A program made the translations under genes and the position numbers. The notes below the pieces were generated by a model, which was not told where the DNA came from, ran no database searches, and saw only the letters and a program-made list of their open reading frames with translations. Shown one piece after another: positions 42,959 to 43,842 of a DNA stretch of 43,842 nucleotides (position 1 is its first letter; every line of letters starts with the position of its first letter). Source of the DNA: Streptacidiphilus neutrinimicus (GTDB taxonomy: Bacteria; Actinomycetota; Actinomycetes; Streptomycetales; Streptomycetaceae); the NCBI RefSeq assembly GCF_000787815.1, contig NZ_BBPO01000007.1, positions 133,118-176,959 of the forward strand. Reading direction: 5' to 3'.

Positions 42959-43842
42959 GTGGAGCGGGAAACCGTCGCGGAGTCACGGCTGGACTCCGTC
43001 ACCGTCTACGCCTTTGGCGCGTTGTGCCGGCGGCGGGTGGTCGTGGACGCGCGGGGCGCGGGGGCGACCCGACTGCGGGTCAGCGGTCTGCCGCTCGTGG
43101 CGGACGCCGCGTCCCTGCGTGCGCGTGCCCTCACCCCGGGGTTCCGGGTGACGGACGTGCGGCGGGAGGTGCGGGCCGAGCCGCAGACGCCCGAGCGCCT
43201 CGCCGAGCTGAAGCAGGCCGTCGACGCCGCCGAGGGGGCTTACGACGCGGCGTACGCGCGGCGGGAACGGCTGGCCGTGCGGGTCGACGCGACAGCGTCC
43301 CTGCGTGCGGCGCCGCCCGCGCCACGCCGCGGGGATCCGCCGCGGCCCGCGCCGGTCGAGGCGTTCCTCGCGCTGGCCGAGTTCGTCGACACGCGGCTCG
43401 CCGTCCTGCACGGGCGTCTGCTCGACGCGGAGGACGCGGTCACCCGCGCCTCGCACGCGCTGGACCTCGCCCGCCACCGTCTCGCCGAGGCAGGAAGCGC
43501 GCTGCCGACCGAGACCACCCGCACCACCGCCGACGCCGTGCTGACCCTCACCATCGACGAAGCGGCCGCCGAGCCGGGCGAGTTGGAGCTGGAGCTCGAG
43601 TACGTCGTGCCGGGGGCGACCTGGTTCCCCTCGTACCAGCTGCGGCTGTCCCGCTCCGCCGACGCCGCCGCGGGCGCTCTCGCCCTGCGGGCGAGCGTCG
43701 CGCAGCGCACCGGGGAGGACTGGACGGGCGTGCGGCTCAGCTTGTCCACAGCGGACCTGCTGCGGCGCACCTCCCTGCCCGAGCTGCGGTCGATCCGCCT
43801 GGGCCGTCGGCAGGAGGATGCCGCCCCGGCGCCGTTGTGGCG
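42959..43842 (+). CDS. MuiA/DUF4139 domain protein (3' end outside the window)
   Basis: The frame from GTG 42959 stays open to the window edge (294 codons). The N-terminal DUF4140 part reads LDSVTVYAFGALCRRRVVVDARG and LRVSGLPLVADAASLRARAL; a helical coiled segment follows (about 75-185); the DUF4139 domain begins with LELEYVVPGATWFPSYQLRLSRS and RTGEDWTGVRLSLSTADL. This is the mucoidy-inhibitor A type; the biochemical role is unknown. The ribosome site GAGGGGG lies 4-10 bases upstream. The full gene should be roughly twice this length. Confidence 0.85.
   Translation, partial: MERETVAESRLDSVTVYAFGALCRRRVVVDARGAGATRLRVSGLPLVADAASLRARALTPGFRVTDVRREVRAEPQTPERLAELKQAVDAAEGAYDAAYARRERLAVRVDATASLRAAPPAPRRGDPPRPAPVEAFLALAEFVDTRLAVLHGRLLDAEDAVTRASHALDLARHRLAEAGSALPTETTRTTADAVLTLTIDEAAAEPGELELELEYVVPGATWFPSYQLRLSRSADAAAGALALRASVAQRTGEDWTGVRLSLSTADLLRRTSLPELRSIRLGRRQEDAAPAPLW

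Overview
The window looks like chromosomal DNA of a streptomycete (Streptomyces, Kitasatospora or Streptacidiphilus). The evidence is very high GC content with strong GC bias at third codon positions, many GTG starts, and families typical of the group: nickel superoxide dismutase with its maturation protease, the fused 2-oxoglutarate enzyme Kgd, DUF6104, a DUF5753 helix-turn-helix regulator and a CGNR zinc-finger protein. The order sodN/sodX, malic enzyme, kgd, two-component system, lon and FtsW/RodA recalls, from memory, the sodN-to-lon part of the S. coelicolor core chromosome. No tRNA, rRNA or CRISPR array was seen.

Layout. (1) 1-960: a maltokinase-cap-like protein with a strong terminator, then an orphan copy of the sodN terminator. 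(2) About 962-8304: a decayed integrative element of about 7.3 kb inserted into the 3' end of sodN. A 78-bp perfect direct repeat (962-1039 and 8227-8304) carries the last codons and downstream sequence of sodN and marks attL and attR. Inside lie a secreted three-fold QxW lectin, a small protein/DUF6879/HTH-DUF5753 regulatory trio, three overlapping small genes, a secreted protein of unknown function, remains of phage tail genes, a frameshifted and truncated IS5-type transposase, and the last third of a tyrosine recombinase. (3) 8275-12950: sodN and sodX (divergent), CGNR regulator, malic enzyme, zinc-independent MDR oxidoreductase. (4) 12955-15188: PadR regulator coupled to a DUF4097 protein, and DUF6104. 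(5) 15277-22949: kgd, histidine kinase/response regulator, a spermidine-synthase-like protein, DUF1028. (6) 23039-30117: lon with a ClgR-type box, VOC protein, FtsW/RodA, YncE-like lipoprotein coupled to a deacetylase-like lipoprotein. (7) 30220-38052: enoyl-CoA hydratase, a membrane protein, phosphate permease with a PHO-box-like site and a small membrane partner, NlpC/P60 endopeptidase, FdhF/YdeP-type molybdoenzyme. (8) 38294-43842: FAH-family hydrolase, TetR regulator, rhomboid-like protein, DUF885 protein, and the start of a MuiA/DUF4139 protein that runs off the window.

How it works together. Most of the window is housekeeping: oxidative-stress defence, the 2-oxoglutarate node, malate to pyruvate, proteolysis, envelope growth and phosphate uptake. 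The accessory part is the sodN-associated island. It leaves sodN intact because the element carried its own copy of the sodN end plus a matching terminator. Two copies of a GTGCAA direct-repeat motif suggest that its DUF5753 regulator controls both its own operon and the next one. Convergent gene ends are mostly closed by long hairpins, and four of the gaps carry members of one dispersed hairpin repeat family.
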